From NCBI GenBank assembly GCA_964447205.1, contig CAYUSB010000031.1:40528-104527 (forward strand): a stretch of 64,000 bases of DNA, written 5' to 3'. Shown here in pieces: positions 40,329-48,937 of the stretch. The notes under the pieces were generated by a model that had not been told where the DNA came from, did no database searches, and was given only the letters and a program-made list of their open reading frames with translations. Source of the stretch: JAEUKH01 sp964447205 (lineage in GTDB: Bacteria > Myxococcota_A > Polyangia > Polyangiales > Ga0077539). Positions within the stretch are counted from its first letter, which is position 1, and the number at the start of each line of letters is the position of its first letter. The position numbers and the translations under genes were made by a program.

Positions 40329-41195
40329 ATGGTCGACCCACACGACGCCTGGCTCCGAGACGAGCTGCATCGACGGCACTTCTGGGTGGCGTCCAAGGAC
40401 CCGGAGTCTGACGTTGAGCTGCCCCTGCGCATCCTGGTGTTGGGCGACCTCACGCAGCGGTCCGACCCGCGCCCGTTGGCGGCGCGGCGTCCCGTGGTCA
40501 TCACCCGGGACACCTTCGATCCGGTGCTGGCCGAGCAGGCCCTGACCCTCGAGCTCACCGTGCCCGACCTCCTGTCGCCCGAACCAGGCGGCCCGATGCG
40601 GGTGCAGCTCTCGTTCACGCGCCTCAAGGATTTTACGCCCGAGGGCATCGTGCGGCAGGTGCCCGCCCTCGACGACCTCCTGGAGCTTCGTAGCGCCGTC
40701 AGCGCCATCCGGGGGCCCCTCGGTCCGATCCCCTCGTTCGTGAAGCGCCTCCGCGCGGTGGTGCTGGAGGACGACAGCCGCCAGCAGTTGCGGCGCGAGC
40801 TGTCCGCACCGCCTCGCGTCCCCGCAGACCTGATCCACGACGAGACCCTGATCGGCGAGCTGCTGGTCGAAGCCCATTGTGGCCCGCAGGAGGAGGGACA
40901 TCGCGTCGTCCGGCGCGGGCTGGAGGCGTTGCTGGCGGCGGCCCTGTCGCCCAGGTACGCGGGTCAGGCGCCCAACCGAGACCTGGCCAACCAGGTCCTC
41001 GACGAGATCGACGGGCGGCGAGGAGGGCGTCGAGGGCCACGACGTCCCGCAGCCATTCCCGAGACACCTGCCAGAACCACCGCGAGCGGCGCGGCCCGAG
41101 CGGCACCACCAGGTGGGTCTGCGTCAGGGCGCGGTCGTCGTCGGACTCGAAGCGCACGACGCAGGGCGCCACAAAGCGGACAGACTGGGCGTTGA
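40329..41195 (+). CDS. Type VI secretion sheath TssB fused to a truncated TssC N-terminus
   Basis: Residues ~30-160 match TssB/VipA: LRILVLGDLTQRSD, RRPVVITRDTFDPVLAEQ, LELTVPDLL, FTRLKDFTPEGIVRQVPALD, LLELRSAV. Residues ~175-235 match the start of TssC/VipB (IHDETLIGELLVEA, EEGHRVVRRGLEALLAAAL, LANQVLDEID). After about 41020 the frame reads the complement of the Rieske oxygenase gene and becomes Arg-rich without similarity. So a fused sheath gene of the kind seen in some Myxococcota has lost most of its TssC part. No other tss gene is nearby. A working sheath is unlikely from this copy. Confidence 0.75.
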   Translation: MVDPHDAWLRDELHRRHFWVASKDPESDVELPLRILVLGDLTQRSDPRPLAARRPVVITRDTFDPVLAEQALTLELTVPDLLSPEPGGPMRVQLSFTRLKDFTPEGIVRQVPALDDLLELRSAVSAIRGPLGPIPSFVKRLRAVVLEDDSRQQLRRELSAPPRVPADLIHDETLIGELLVEAHCGPQEEGHRVVRRGLEALLAAALSPRYAGQAPNRDLANQVLDEIDGRRGGRRGPRRPAAIPETPARTTASGAARAAPPGGSASGRGRRRTRSARRRAPQSGQTGR

Positions 41196-41787
41196 CGCAG
41201 CCGTCGTCGGCGCGGCGAAACCTCGCCTCAACGCCCGCCGGCCCCACCACGGGCTCGACCTCCAGGCCACACGCGTCCTCCCGCGCGCAGAGGGTGCCCG
41301 CGTGGGCGAAGGGCGCGTGGGCGAGGTCGAGCAGGTTCTCGATCACGAGGCCGTGGTCAACGTCGAGGTCGCGTACACCCGCCACGACGGCGAGGTCGTC
41401 GCGGTCGTCGCAGCCGCGGCCCGCCCCGTCATCGGCCAAGGTGGGATCGCCCGGCCACACCCACACATACCCCGCGCGGAGGACGCAGGGGTATCGTCGC
41501 ACCCGCGCGTCGTCCGGGATGGGTTCGCCCGCGGCGAGCGACGGGACGCGGACGCACGCCCCCGACCCGTCAAACCGCCAGCCGTGGTAGGGGCACTCGA
41601 CCCGGCCTGCCTCCACCCGCCCCATCGAGAGCGGGGCGGCCCGGTGCGGACAGAGGTCGGCCAGACAACGGGGTGCCCCCGCCTCGTCCCAAAAGAGCAC
41701 CAACGGGTCTCCCAACAACGCCGCCGCGAGGGGGCGGTCGGCGGGCAGATCGTCGCGGCGACAGACCGGGTACCAGTGGTGGCGCAT
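40699..41787 (-). CDS. Rieske non-heme iron oxygenase, 3'-truncated
   Basis: The ATG at 41787 starts HHWYPVCRRDDLPADRPLAA. The Rieske 2Fe-2S site is intact: CPHRAAPLSMG (C-x-H) and CPYHGW (C-x2-H). The mononuclear iron site ENLLDLAHAPFAH is also present, as in pheophorbide-a-oxygenase-like proteins. The match ends near WQVSREWLRDVVALD; from about 41020 to the stop at 40699 the frame runs through the complement of the TssB-TssC gene and is Pro/Arg-rich. The C-terminus is therefore lost or replaced. Substrate unknown. It needs a reductase, and none is adjacent. It starts 29 bp after the nucleotidyltransferase gene. Confidence 0.8.
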   Translation of the reverse strand: MRHHWYPVCRRDDLPADRPLAAALLGDPLVLFWDEAGAPRCLADLCPHRAAPLSMGRVEAGRVECPYHGWRFDGSGACVRVPSLAAGEPIPDDARVRRYPCVLRAGYVWVWPGDPTLADDGAGRGCDDRDDLAVVAGVRDLDVDHGLVIENLLDLAHAPFAHAGTLCAREDACGLEVEPVVGPAGVEARFRRADDGCVNAQSVRFVAPCVVRFESDDDRALTQTHLVVPLGPRRSRWFWQVSREWLRDVVALDALLAARRSRRGPGWPGLGWAPDPRTWATGPPPATPPARAGRRDVPPPAGHNGLRPAARRSGSRRGSGLRGREAVRTARAATAGGCRPPAPPRGGASRTRGSDRGAPGWR

Positions 41788-41816
41788 GGGTGACGAGGGT
41801 AGGGCCTCCCGCGTGC

Positions 41817-42179
41817 TCAGGCATACACCGCCGCGCGGTCGAGCCGCCCGATCCGGAGGCCGCCGCCTTCCAGCGAGCAGCAGGGCGCGAAGAGGTCGAG
41901 TCGGACAGAGCCGTACCATGCGAACTCGGTGCCCCCCTCCACGAACCGGCTGCGGAGTGCGGCACGATCCACCTGCGCGCCGATCGCCTCGACCGCATCC
42001 GCCACCAGGTCGGCCTGGTCGCTCCCTGCGTAGAGCGCGACGTCAACGTCCTTTGTGGCCCTCGGCACGCCCCAGTACGCGAGTGCGAGCGCTCCGCTGA
42101 GCGCGTAGTCGATGCCCCGAGCCTCGAGGGCCCCGGCGAACTCCAGGGCGAGGGCCTCCGGCGACTTTTCGGGATTCAT
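41817..42179 (-). CDS. Nucleotidyltransferase (AbiEii/MNT-like), short
   Basis: 120 aa. The core YALSGALALAYWGVPRATKD followed by VDVALY contains the nucleotidyltransferase G-S/G and D-x-D metal motif (DVDVAL). Such proteins act as AbiEii-type toxins or MNT-type antitoxins that transfer nucleotides to tRNA or protein partners. The family normally continues with EGRPVWVLSAEDLA and a helical tail; here the protein stops at RIGRLDRAAVYA, so the C-terminus looks trimmed. It starts in ATGA overlap with the upstream small gene, the usual layout of a two-gene toxin-antitoxin operon. Confidence 0.7.
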   Translation of the reverse strand: MNPEKSPEALALEFAGALEARGIDYALSGALALAYWGVPRATKDVDVALYAGSDQADLVADAVEAIGAQVDRAALRSRFVEGGTEFAWYGSVRLDLFAPCCSLEGGGLRIGRLDRAAVYA

Positions 42180-42421
42180 CGGTCGTGCCGACGGAGGCGG
42201 GCCAAGGCCGTCACGGTGCTCTCAGGCAGCCGGTCGTCGAGTTCGGCGAGCCGTGCGCGATGCTCCGGGGAGTAGGTCGCCAGCATCTTCGCTACGCCGC
42301 CGCAGACGAGCCGCAGCTCCCGCGCCCTCTCCTCGAAGCTCATGTCGCGATAGGGCGCGCACTCCTCGCGCACTGCCTCCGCATTGGATTTCCGCATGTA
42401 GGCCGGGAGTTCGAGGGGCAT
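42176..42421 (-). CDS. Small helical partner of the nucleotidyltransferase
   Basis: 81 aa from the ATG at 42421; a Met nine residues... three codons upstream (42433) is also possible. The protein is charged and helical (MSFEERARELRLVCGGVAKM, RLAELDDRLPESTVTALARL). The stop overlaps the nucleotidyltransferase start by 4 bp, so translation is coupled. Genes in this position next to AbiEii-like nucleotidyltransferases usually encode a small partner of this size, but I cannot tell toxin from antitoxin. The 42434-42672 gap contains nothing else that I can support. Confidence 0.5.
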   Translation of the reverse strand: MPLELPAYMRKSNAEAVREECAPYRDMSFEERARELRLVCGGVAKMLATYSPEHRARLAELDDRLPESTVTALARLRRHDR

Positions 42422-42672
42422 GGACGAGAGCATGTCCCTCGGCGGCTCGGTGCGCAACGCGGCCGCCTCGCTCAAACGCCACGACCTCGCCGGTCGACTC
42501 CGCCCATCCCAGCGCTGCGGAAGCCTCTGGCAGCCACCCCGAGGCTCCCCACGCGCCGCGGGATCTTTCGCGCCCCCACGCGCCCCCGTCCGGTAGCTTG
42601 TTTGGGCCTCCCCCCACCCTGCGCCCATACTGCCCACGCGCGCCCTCCAGAGCCCGCGGGAGCACACGGCAG

Positions 42673-45600
42673 ATGGCCACGGCAGACGAGCACGGCAGCT
42701 ACCTCGAAATCGTCGACGACCCCCCGAGCGGCCCCCGCCCCTCGGCCTCCGTCGACCCCACCCCCGACCTGCCCCTCACCCGCGACGACGAGGCCTTCCT
42801 GGAGGTCGTCGACGCCGACCCCGGCCACGCCGCCGCCCGGTCTCGCGTGGTCTCCGACGACGACCTCGCCCTCGTCACCGCCCTCGCCGACGACACCCTC
42901 CCCCTCCTCGCCGCCCTGTGGCCCGCCGTGGCCGACCTCGCGGCCGACCCGCCCACCCCCGCCGCCCTCGACGCCCGCATCGGCCTCGCCCGCCGCGTCT
43001 TCAACCAGGTCACCCGCCGCGGACCCGAGTGGCGCGCCCGGGCCGAAGTGGCCGCCTCGGCCCTCACCCGCCGCCTCGAGTCCCTGCGCGGCAAACCCCT
43101 GCACGAGGCCGTCCTCGCCGAGCTCCGGGCCCACCACGGCCAACACCTCGACGCCCTCATCGCCGCCGAGTCGGCCCGAGACAAACGCCTCTGCGCCCTG
43201 GAGTGCGCCCGGGTCCTGGCCGAAGCCCAACGCCGCGGCCTCGACGAGGCCTTCGTACGCGACCGATGCGCCGCCCTCGGGGTTCAGCATCTGCCGGGGG
43301 TGACCTCTGCGTGGGCTCCCCTCGACGCCCTGCCCGGGGCCCCCACCAGCCTCGACGCCGTCGGAGCCTGCCTCGCCGAGTCGCCCGCACAATGCGCCGC
43401 AGCCCTGCGCGAGGGAGCCCTGTCCGCCTGGCTCCGGGCCCATCGAGCCCCCCCGGGCCTGTGCGACGTGGCCCAGGCCGCCGAGGCCCTCGTGGCCCGC
43501 GAGTCGCCCGACGACGGGGCCCTCTCCCCGAAGGCCCGCATCGCCCTGGCCTCGCTCGCCTGGTCGCTCGGACGCGAAGGGGTCGCCGTCGAAGGCCTGG
43601 TGGTCACCACCGCCGACGGGCTCAAGACCCACCTCCGCAACGGAACCCTCCACGACGCCCCCCTGGCCGCGCAGGGAGAGCTTCTGGGGCAGTGGTTTCG
43701 TACCCAGGGCGAACACGCCGTAGCCGCCGCCTGCGAGGCCCTCGGGCGCGACGAACCCCACGCCGGGTGGCGCCTCCGTTGGGCCCTCGGTGAACCCCTC
43801 CGGGTCGGACAACGGGCCGTGCACGACCCCTCCGGGCTCGCCCGCGAGACCCTCGGGCGCCCCGCAGCCCGGGCAGATGCCCTGGCCCGATGGCGCGACG
43901 GGTCGTTCGCCGCGTGGCTCGACGCCCTCCCGCGGGCGAAACGCGACCCCCTCTGGCTCGACGAGATCCGGCAGTCCCCGGACGATCCCAGGGCGTTCTG
44001 GCGGGGGGTGTATCGACGGGTTCCGCGGGCTCCGTTGCGGCTGCATCTGGGGGAGGCCCTGGGGCATCGGACGGCCCGCTTTGACGCCGTGGGCGATCTG
44101 CACGCGGGGGCCAGAGTGGCGGCAGTGTGGCCGTGGCTGCGCGAGGCCCTGGGCTCGGGCGAGCTCGACGCGTGGCTCTCCGTGGCCGCCCCGGGCATCG
44201 AGCGCACCCCGGCCCAGAACCCCGACGACCTGGGGCTGCACCAGACCCTGTGGGAGGTGGGGTTTTCAGGGATGGTTCTGCCGTGGGGGCGCGGAGGCCT
44301 CGCGGTCAACACCCCGGGCGATCTCGTGGCCGCGTGGCGCAAGGGCGTGGCCCAGACCGAGCTGGCCGTCGGATCGGGGCTCGTGGCGGCGTGGCTCCTG
44401 AGATTTCATCCCACACGGGGCGTGCCCGGGATGGACGCCCGGACCGCCGTGGCCGCGTGGGGAACGGGGTTTGGGGCAGGGACGGTCCCGGCGGGGACGG
44501 CGGCGTTGCGGGTGGCGCTTTTGTGCGGCCTCGACGAGCTCCCCGTCGACCCGACCGGGGCCGCAGCCCGTACGGCCGCGGGTCGGCACGGGTATGTGGG
44601 CCTCGACCCCGCCGCCCACGACCTCGGGCCCTGGGAAGCCCTCGTGCAGCCGCAGGGGGCCCACCACGTCGCCGGGACGGCCCTGCTCTGGGCAGCTCGG
44701 CACGCCCCCTCCCTGGGGTTTGTCGTGGCCCGGATGGCCGCGGGCGAGGCCCTCAGCGCCGAGGAGGTGCGGGGACAGTTGGCGGGGGTGGGGGTTCCGC
44801 GGGCTTCGGAGACCCTGGCGGAGGCCCTGGCCGCGGAGGCCCGGATGCGCACCCAGGAGTCGGCCCGACGCGCCATGGAGGAGGAGGCCGCCCGGCTCGC
44901 CCTGGCCCGCGAGACCGCACGCCTCGAACGCGAGCGCGACCACGCCCGCCGCGAGGCCGAACGCGACGCCCTGCGCCGCGAGACCGAACGCGACGCCCTC
45001 CGCCGCGAGATGCACCGCGAGGTCGCCCGCCTCACGGCCGAACGCGACGCCGCCCGGGCCGCCATGCAGCAGACCCTGAGCCGCCTCGCCCGCGACCGGG
45101 CGGCCTTCGAAGCCGAGCTCGACACCCTGCGCACCGAGGCCGAGGCCCGCCTCGAAGCCCTGCGGTCGGAGACCGAAGCCCGGGCCGAAGCCCTACGCGA
45201 AGCCCGCGACGAGGCCCTGCGCCGGGCCCTCGCGGCCGAGCGCCTCGCGGCCATCCCCGTGGTGGTCCTGCCCCTCGACGGCCCCGCCTTCGACGACGAC
45301 CGACGCCCTGCCACGCCCCCCGCCACGGCCCCGCGGCCCGAGCCCGCGCGCCCCGAGCCCACCCCCGAGGCCCTCGAAGCCCTCGCGGCCGACGCCGTCC
45401 TGGAGGCCGAGGCCCGCATCGCCGAGGCCCTCCAGCGCGCCGAGGCCGAAGCCCTGGCCCGCGACCGCGCCGAACAGTCCCAGGCCGACACCCGGGCCCG
45501 CGACCTCGACGAAGCCCACGCCCGGGCCGAGGCCGCCCACGAGGCCGCCACCCTCCGGGTCGAAGCCGACGCCGCCCACGCCCGGGCCGAAGCCGAACGC

Positions 45601-47493
45601 CTCGCCGCCGAGCTCGCCACCCTCCGGGCCGCGTACGAAGCCCCCGAGGACGAGGCCGACGACGACGCGGCCCTGTTCGCGGCCCTCGAAGGGGTCCTGG
45701 AGTCCGAGGCCGAGCTCGCCCCCGACATCGAGCTCGACGAGCTGGCCGCCCTGCCCGAACGCCACGAGGTTCGGGTCGACCTCCTCGCGGCGGCGTACAC
45801 GGTCACCGACGCGGCCGAGCTCGCCCCCCTGCGGGCCGCCATGGACACCTGGGCCCGCCAGCGGCCCCAGCACCCCCTGCACGACCTCGCCCAGACCATG
45901 GAGGCCGTCCAGGTCACCCTCACCCCGTGCTTCGAGCTCCACGTGGCCACCCGGCTCGAACACCGCACCGTGGAGCTTCGCGAGGGAACGATCCCCGTCG
46001 AGGACGACCCCGTCCTCGTCCTGCCCGAGGCCCTCGACCCCGAGACCGGGGCCATCGACCCGTGGCTTTTGCCCCTCGCCGAGGTGGACACGTACAACCG
46101 TTGGGAGACGGTCATCCCGCTTGACCATCCCGTGGAAGACCTCCCGTGTCCCGACTGCGTCCCGACGGAGACCAGCCCGTTGCCCCTGGGGCGGGTGGCC
46201 TGCCTCGGGTGCCACGGCGAACGCAGCGTGGCGTGCAGGACCTGCAACGGGTGGGGGCGCGGGCGGTGCCCGACCTGCCACGGAAACGGGATGGTTCCGC
46301 AGGGGGAGGCGAGCGTACGGTGCCGCCCCTGTGATGGCCGCGGGACGGTGCCCTGTACGGGCTGCACGATGGGCCGCGAGGTGTGCCCGGACTGCGCGGG
46401 AGTCGGGGCCTGCGATTGCCCACGGTGCGGAGGCGACGGGCGCATCGCGCGGCACGCCGTGGTGACCCAGGGCTTTCTCGGGGTGGCGGCCCGGAGCGTG
46501 GTGGCCGAGGGGGTTCCGGAGGCCCTGGCCGAGGCCATCACCGCCGCCGCGTGCGAACCCCTGCCCGTGATGTACCTCGAGGCCCCGGAGCTCGATCCGG
46601 CGGGGGTGGCCGGGGAGGTTCCGCACCCGGCCTTGGGGGCCGCGGCGGCCCAACTCCTGGCCGAAGAGGCAGCCCGGGCCGCGGGGGGACAGCGTCTGGC
46701 CCGGCAGCGCCTCGTGGTGCGGCGCTACCCCGTGTGGCGGGTGGCCTACACCCACGCGGGCGAGGCGTACACCCTGTGGGTTCATGGGCCGGGCAAGGCC
46801 GTCCTGGCGACGCGGTCGCCCCTGTCGCGGTACCTCGACGACCGGGTGAGCGGGGCCCGTGAGGCGGTCGGTCGCGAGGACGTGGCCGCGGCGGTGGAGG
46901 CCCTGCGGGCGGTCCTGGAGGTCGACCTCGATCACCCCGGGGCCCAGGGGGCGGCCGAGTCGTTGGGGAGCGCGGTCCTGGCCATGGCCACCCGAGGCGA
47001 GCTCTTCGCCGCGCGCGAGGCGGCCGACCTCGCGGCCCCCTTGCGCTGGCCGGGCTGCGTGCAAAAGCTGGTAGAGACCGAGCGGGTGCTTGGGCGACGG
47101 CTCCAGAGCACCCGGGCCTGGGCCCTCGTGGAGGAGGCCGAGGGGCTCCTCACCCGAGGTCACCTCGTGCGCTGCGCCGAGCAGCTCGCGGCCCTCCACA
47201 CGGCCGAACCGCAACACCCCGACGGGGCCACCCTGGCCGCTCGCCTCGGGCAGCGGTGGGCCCGCGAGGCCGAGGGGCTCCTGGCCCGGGGAGACGGGGC
47301 GGGGGCCCTGGCCCTCGTGCGGCGAGCCCAGAGCGTTCCGTGGGTGGCGTGCGCGGAGGCCATGGGGGCCGTGGCGGTGCAGGCCCGGCGCGGGGTGATG
47401 GCCGACCTCGGGCGACGGTGGGCCCCGTGGGTGGCCCTCGCCCTGGGCGGCGTGATGTTTGTCGCCGGAGCCGTGGCCCTCCTGTCTCGGTGA
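42673..47493 (+). CDS. Giant coiled-coil protein with DnaJ-type zinc fingers and C-terminal membrane anchor
   Basis: 1606 aa. Residues 1-700 form an Ala/Arg/Leu-rich region without recognised domains (for example LRAHHGQHLDALIAAE, WGRGGLAVNTPGDLVAAW). Two long coiled coils follow at about 711-860 (DALRRETERDALRREMHREV) and 900-990. Residues ~1158-1260 hold eight CxxC motifs, several in the DnaJ form CxxCxGxG (CPTCHGNG, CRPCDGRG, CPDCAGVG, CPRCGGDG), enough for about four zinc-binding modules. After a beta-rich region, helical repeats (1395-1580) end in one membrane helix (WVALALGGVMFVAGAVALL) with only SR behind it, so it is tail-anchored with the bulk in the cytoplasm. No J domain is present. 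Function unknown. Confidence 0.8.
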   Translation: MATADEHGSYLEIVDDPPSGPRPSASVDPTPDLPLTRDDEAFLEVVDADPGHAAARSRVVSDDDLALVTALADDTLPLLAALWPAVADLAADPPTPAALDARIGLARRVFNQVTRRGPEWRARAEVAASALTRRLESLRGKPLHEAVLAELRAHHGQHLDALIAAESARDKRLCALECARVLAEAQRRGLDEAFVRDRCAALGVQHLPGVTSAWAPLDALPGAPTSLDAVGACLAESPAQCAAALREGALSAWLRAHRAPPGLCDVAQAAEALVARESPDDGALSPKARIALASLAWSLGREGVAVEGLVVTTADGLKTHLRNGTLHDAPLAAQGELLGQWFRTQGEHAVAAACEALGRDEPHAGWRLRWALGEPLRVGQRAVHDPSGLARETLGRPAARADALARWRDGSFAAWLDALPRAKRDPLWLDEIRQSPDDPRAFWRGVYRRVPRAPLRLHLGEALGHRTARFDAVGDLHAGARVAAVWPWLREALGSGELDAWLSVAAPGIERTPAQNPDDLGLHQTLWEVGFSGMVLPWGRGGLAVNTPGDLVAAWRKGVAQTELAVGSGLVAAWLLRFHPTRGVPGMDARTAVAAWGTGFGAGTVPAGTAALRVALLCGLDELPVDPTGAAARTAAGRHGYVGLDPAAHDLGPWEALVQPQGAHHVAGTALLWAARHAPSLGFVVARMAAGEALSAEEVRGQLAGVGVPRASETLAEALAAEARMRTQESARRAMEEEAARLALARETARLERERDHARREAERDALRRETERDALRREMHREVARLTAERDAARAAMQQTLSRLARDRAAFEAELDTLRTEAEARLEALRSETEARAEALREARDEALRRALAAERLAAIPVVVLPLDGPAFDDDRRPATPPATAPRPEPARPEPTPEALEALAADAVLEAEARIAEALQRAEAEALARDRAEQSQADTRARDLDEAHARAEAAHEAATLRVEADAAHARAEAERLAAELATLRAAYEAPEDEADDDAALFAALEGVLESEAELAPDIELDELAALPERHEVRVDLLAAAYTVTDAAELAPLRAAMDTWARQRPQHPLHDLAQTMEAVQVTLTPCFELHVATRLEHRTVELREGTIPVEDDPVLVLPEALDPETGAIDPWLLPLAEVDTYNRWETVIPLDHPVEDLPCPDCVPTETSPLPLGRVACLGCHGERSVACRTCNGWGRGRCPTCHGNGMVPQGEASVRCRPCDGRGTVPCTGCTMGREVCPDCAGVGACDCPRCGGDGRIARHAVVTQGFLGVAARSVVAEGVPEALAEAITAAACEPLPVMYLEAPELDPAGVAGEVPHPALGAAAAQLLAEEAARAAGGQRLARQRLVVRRYPVWRVAYTHAGEAYTLWVHGPGKAVLATRSPLSRYLDDRVSGAREAVGREDVAAAVEALRAVLEVDLDHPGAQGAAESLGSAVLAMATRGELFAAREAADLAAPLRWPGCVQKLVETERVLGRRLQSTRAWALVEEAEGLLTRGHLVRCAEQLAALHTAEPQHPDGATLAARLGQRWAREAEGLLARGDGAGALALVRRAQSVPWVACAEAMGAVAVQARRGVMADLGRRWAPWVALALGGVMFVAGAVALLSR

Positions 47494-47557
47494 GGGAGAG
47501 GGCTCCGACCGGTTTTCGCCTGTCCTCGTGTCGCACAAGACTTACAATGCCGGAAGC

Positions 47558-48937
47558 ATGGACAGCAGCGACGACATCCTCATCATCTCCAACCGGCTGC
47601 CAGTGCACCGGGTCTCGGGCGACGGCGAAGACCGCTGGGAGACCAGCCCGGGAGGCCTGGTCTCGGCCCTCAAGTCCATCCTCCAGGCGAGCCAGAGCCC
47701 ATGGCTCGGCTGGACCGGGGTGGCCGACGACACCACCGCGCCCTTCGACCTCGACGGGATCCGCAATCACCCCGTGCCGATCTCGGACGACGAGGTCCAG
47801 GACTACTACGAGGGCTTCTGCAACAGCACGATCTGGCCGCTCTACCACGACGCCATCCGGGCCCCCGAGTTTCGACGCGACTGGTGGCGGGTGTACACCC
47901 GGGTCAACGCGCGCTTCGCGAAGGCGGCGGCCGAGGCGGCCCCCCCGGACGGGCTCGTGTGGGTCCACGACTACCACCTGCAGCTCGTCCCGGCGATGCT
48001 GCGGGCCCTGCGGCCCGACCTGCGGATCGGCTTCTTCTTGCATATCCCGTTTCCCCCGCAGGAGCTGTTCGCCCAGCTCCCCTGGCGCCGGGAGCTGCTC
48101 GAAGGGCTCCTCGGGGCCGACGTGGTCGGGTTTCAGACCCAGGTCGCGGGTGAGAATTTCGAGGGCCTGTGCGCCCGCTACCTGGGCCTCTCGCACGACG
48201 AGCGGGGGGTCCAGTTTGGCGCGCGCACCGTGCGGGTTCGGGCCTTCCCGATCTCCATCGACTTCGAGCACTTCGACGCCCTGGCCCGATCGCCCGCGGT
48301 CGAGGAGGAGATGCGTACGATCCGCGCCCGCCTGAGCGGCCGGAGGATCATCCTCGGGGTCGACCGGCTCGACTACACCAAGGGCATCGACATTCGGATC
48401 GAGGCCTTCCACGACCTGCTCGACTCGGGGGACTACAAGGCCGAGGACACGGTCTTCGTCCAGGTGGCGGTGCCCAGCCGGGAGAAGGTCGAAGACTACA
48501 AAGACCTGCGAGCCGAGCTCGAACAACGCATCGGCAGGGTCAACGGGCGCTTCGGACTGCTCGGGATGGTCCCGATTCAGTACCTGCATCGAAACGTCTC
48601 GCCCGAAGAGCTGGTGGCGCTCTACCGACTGGCGGAGGTGATGGCCGTGACACCCTTTCGAGATGGGATGAACCTGGTAGCCAAGGAGTTCGTGGCCAGC
48701 CGCGTGGACGAGTCGGGGGTGCTGGTCCTCAGCGAGTTCACCGGGGCGGCCAAGGAGCTGACCGACGCCCTCCTGATCAATCCCCACGACATCGACGGGG
48801 TCGGGGCGTCCTTGCGCCAGGCCCTCACCATGAAGGCCCCCGAGCGCACTCGGCGGATGCGCGCGCTGCGCGCGGTCGTGCGCACCCACGACGTGCACCG
48901 CTGGGCGCGGTCGTTCTGCAAGGCCCTGCGCGCATGA
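47558..48937 (+). CDS. otsA: Alpha,alpha-trehalose-phosphate synthase (UDP-forming)
   Basis: 459 aa, GT20 family. Motifs: ISNRLP near the N-terminus, SPGGLVSALK (acceptor loop), WVHDYHLQLVP, IGFFLHIPFP, GVDRLDYTKGI, and TPFRDGMNLVAKEFVA (donor binding). It joins UDP-glucose and glucose-6-phosphate to trehalose-6-phosphate in the cytoplasm, for osmotic and desiccation stress. The ATG at 47558 is placed by the start of the domain. The stop overlaps the ATG of otsB-GH15 as ATGA, so the next step of the pathway is translated from the same message. Confidence 0.95.
   Translation: MDSSDDILIISNRLPVHRVSGDGEDRWETSPGGLVSALKSILQASQSPWLGWTGVADDTTAPFDLDGIRNHPVPISDDEVQDYYEGFCNSTIWPLYHDAIRAPEFRRDWWRVYTRVNARFAKAAAEAAPPDGLVWVHDYHLQLVPAMLRALRPDLRIGFFLHIPFPPQELFAQLPWRRELLEGLLGADVVGFQTQVAGENFEGLCARYLGLSHDERGVQFGARTVRVRAFPISIDFEHFDALARSPAVEEEMRTIRARLSGRRIILGVDRLDYTKGIDIRIEAFHDLLDSGDYKAEDTVFVQVAVPSREKVEDYKDLRAELEQRIGRVNGRFGLLGMVPIQYLHRNVSPEELVALYRLAEVMAVTPFRDGMNLVAKEFVASRVDESGVLVLSEFTGAAKELTDALLINPHDIDGVGASLRQALTMKAPERTRRMRALRAVVRTHDVHRWARSFCKALRA

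Noticed and set aside
45193..47538. Long minus-strand frame opposite the giant zinc-finger protein
   Set aside because: Low-complexity Gly/Pro/Arg product; the plus strand has coherent coiled coils, CxxC motifs and a membrane anchor.
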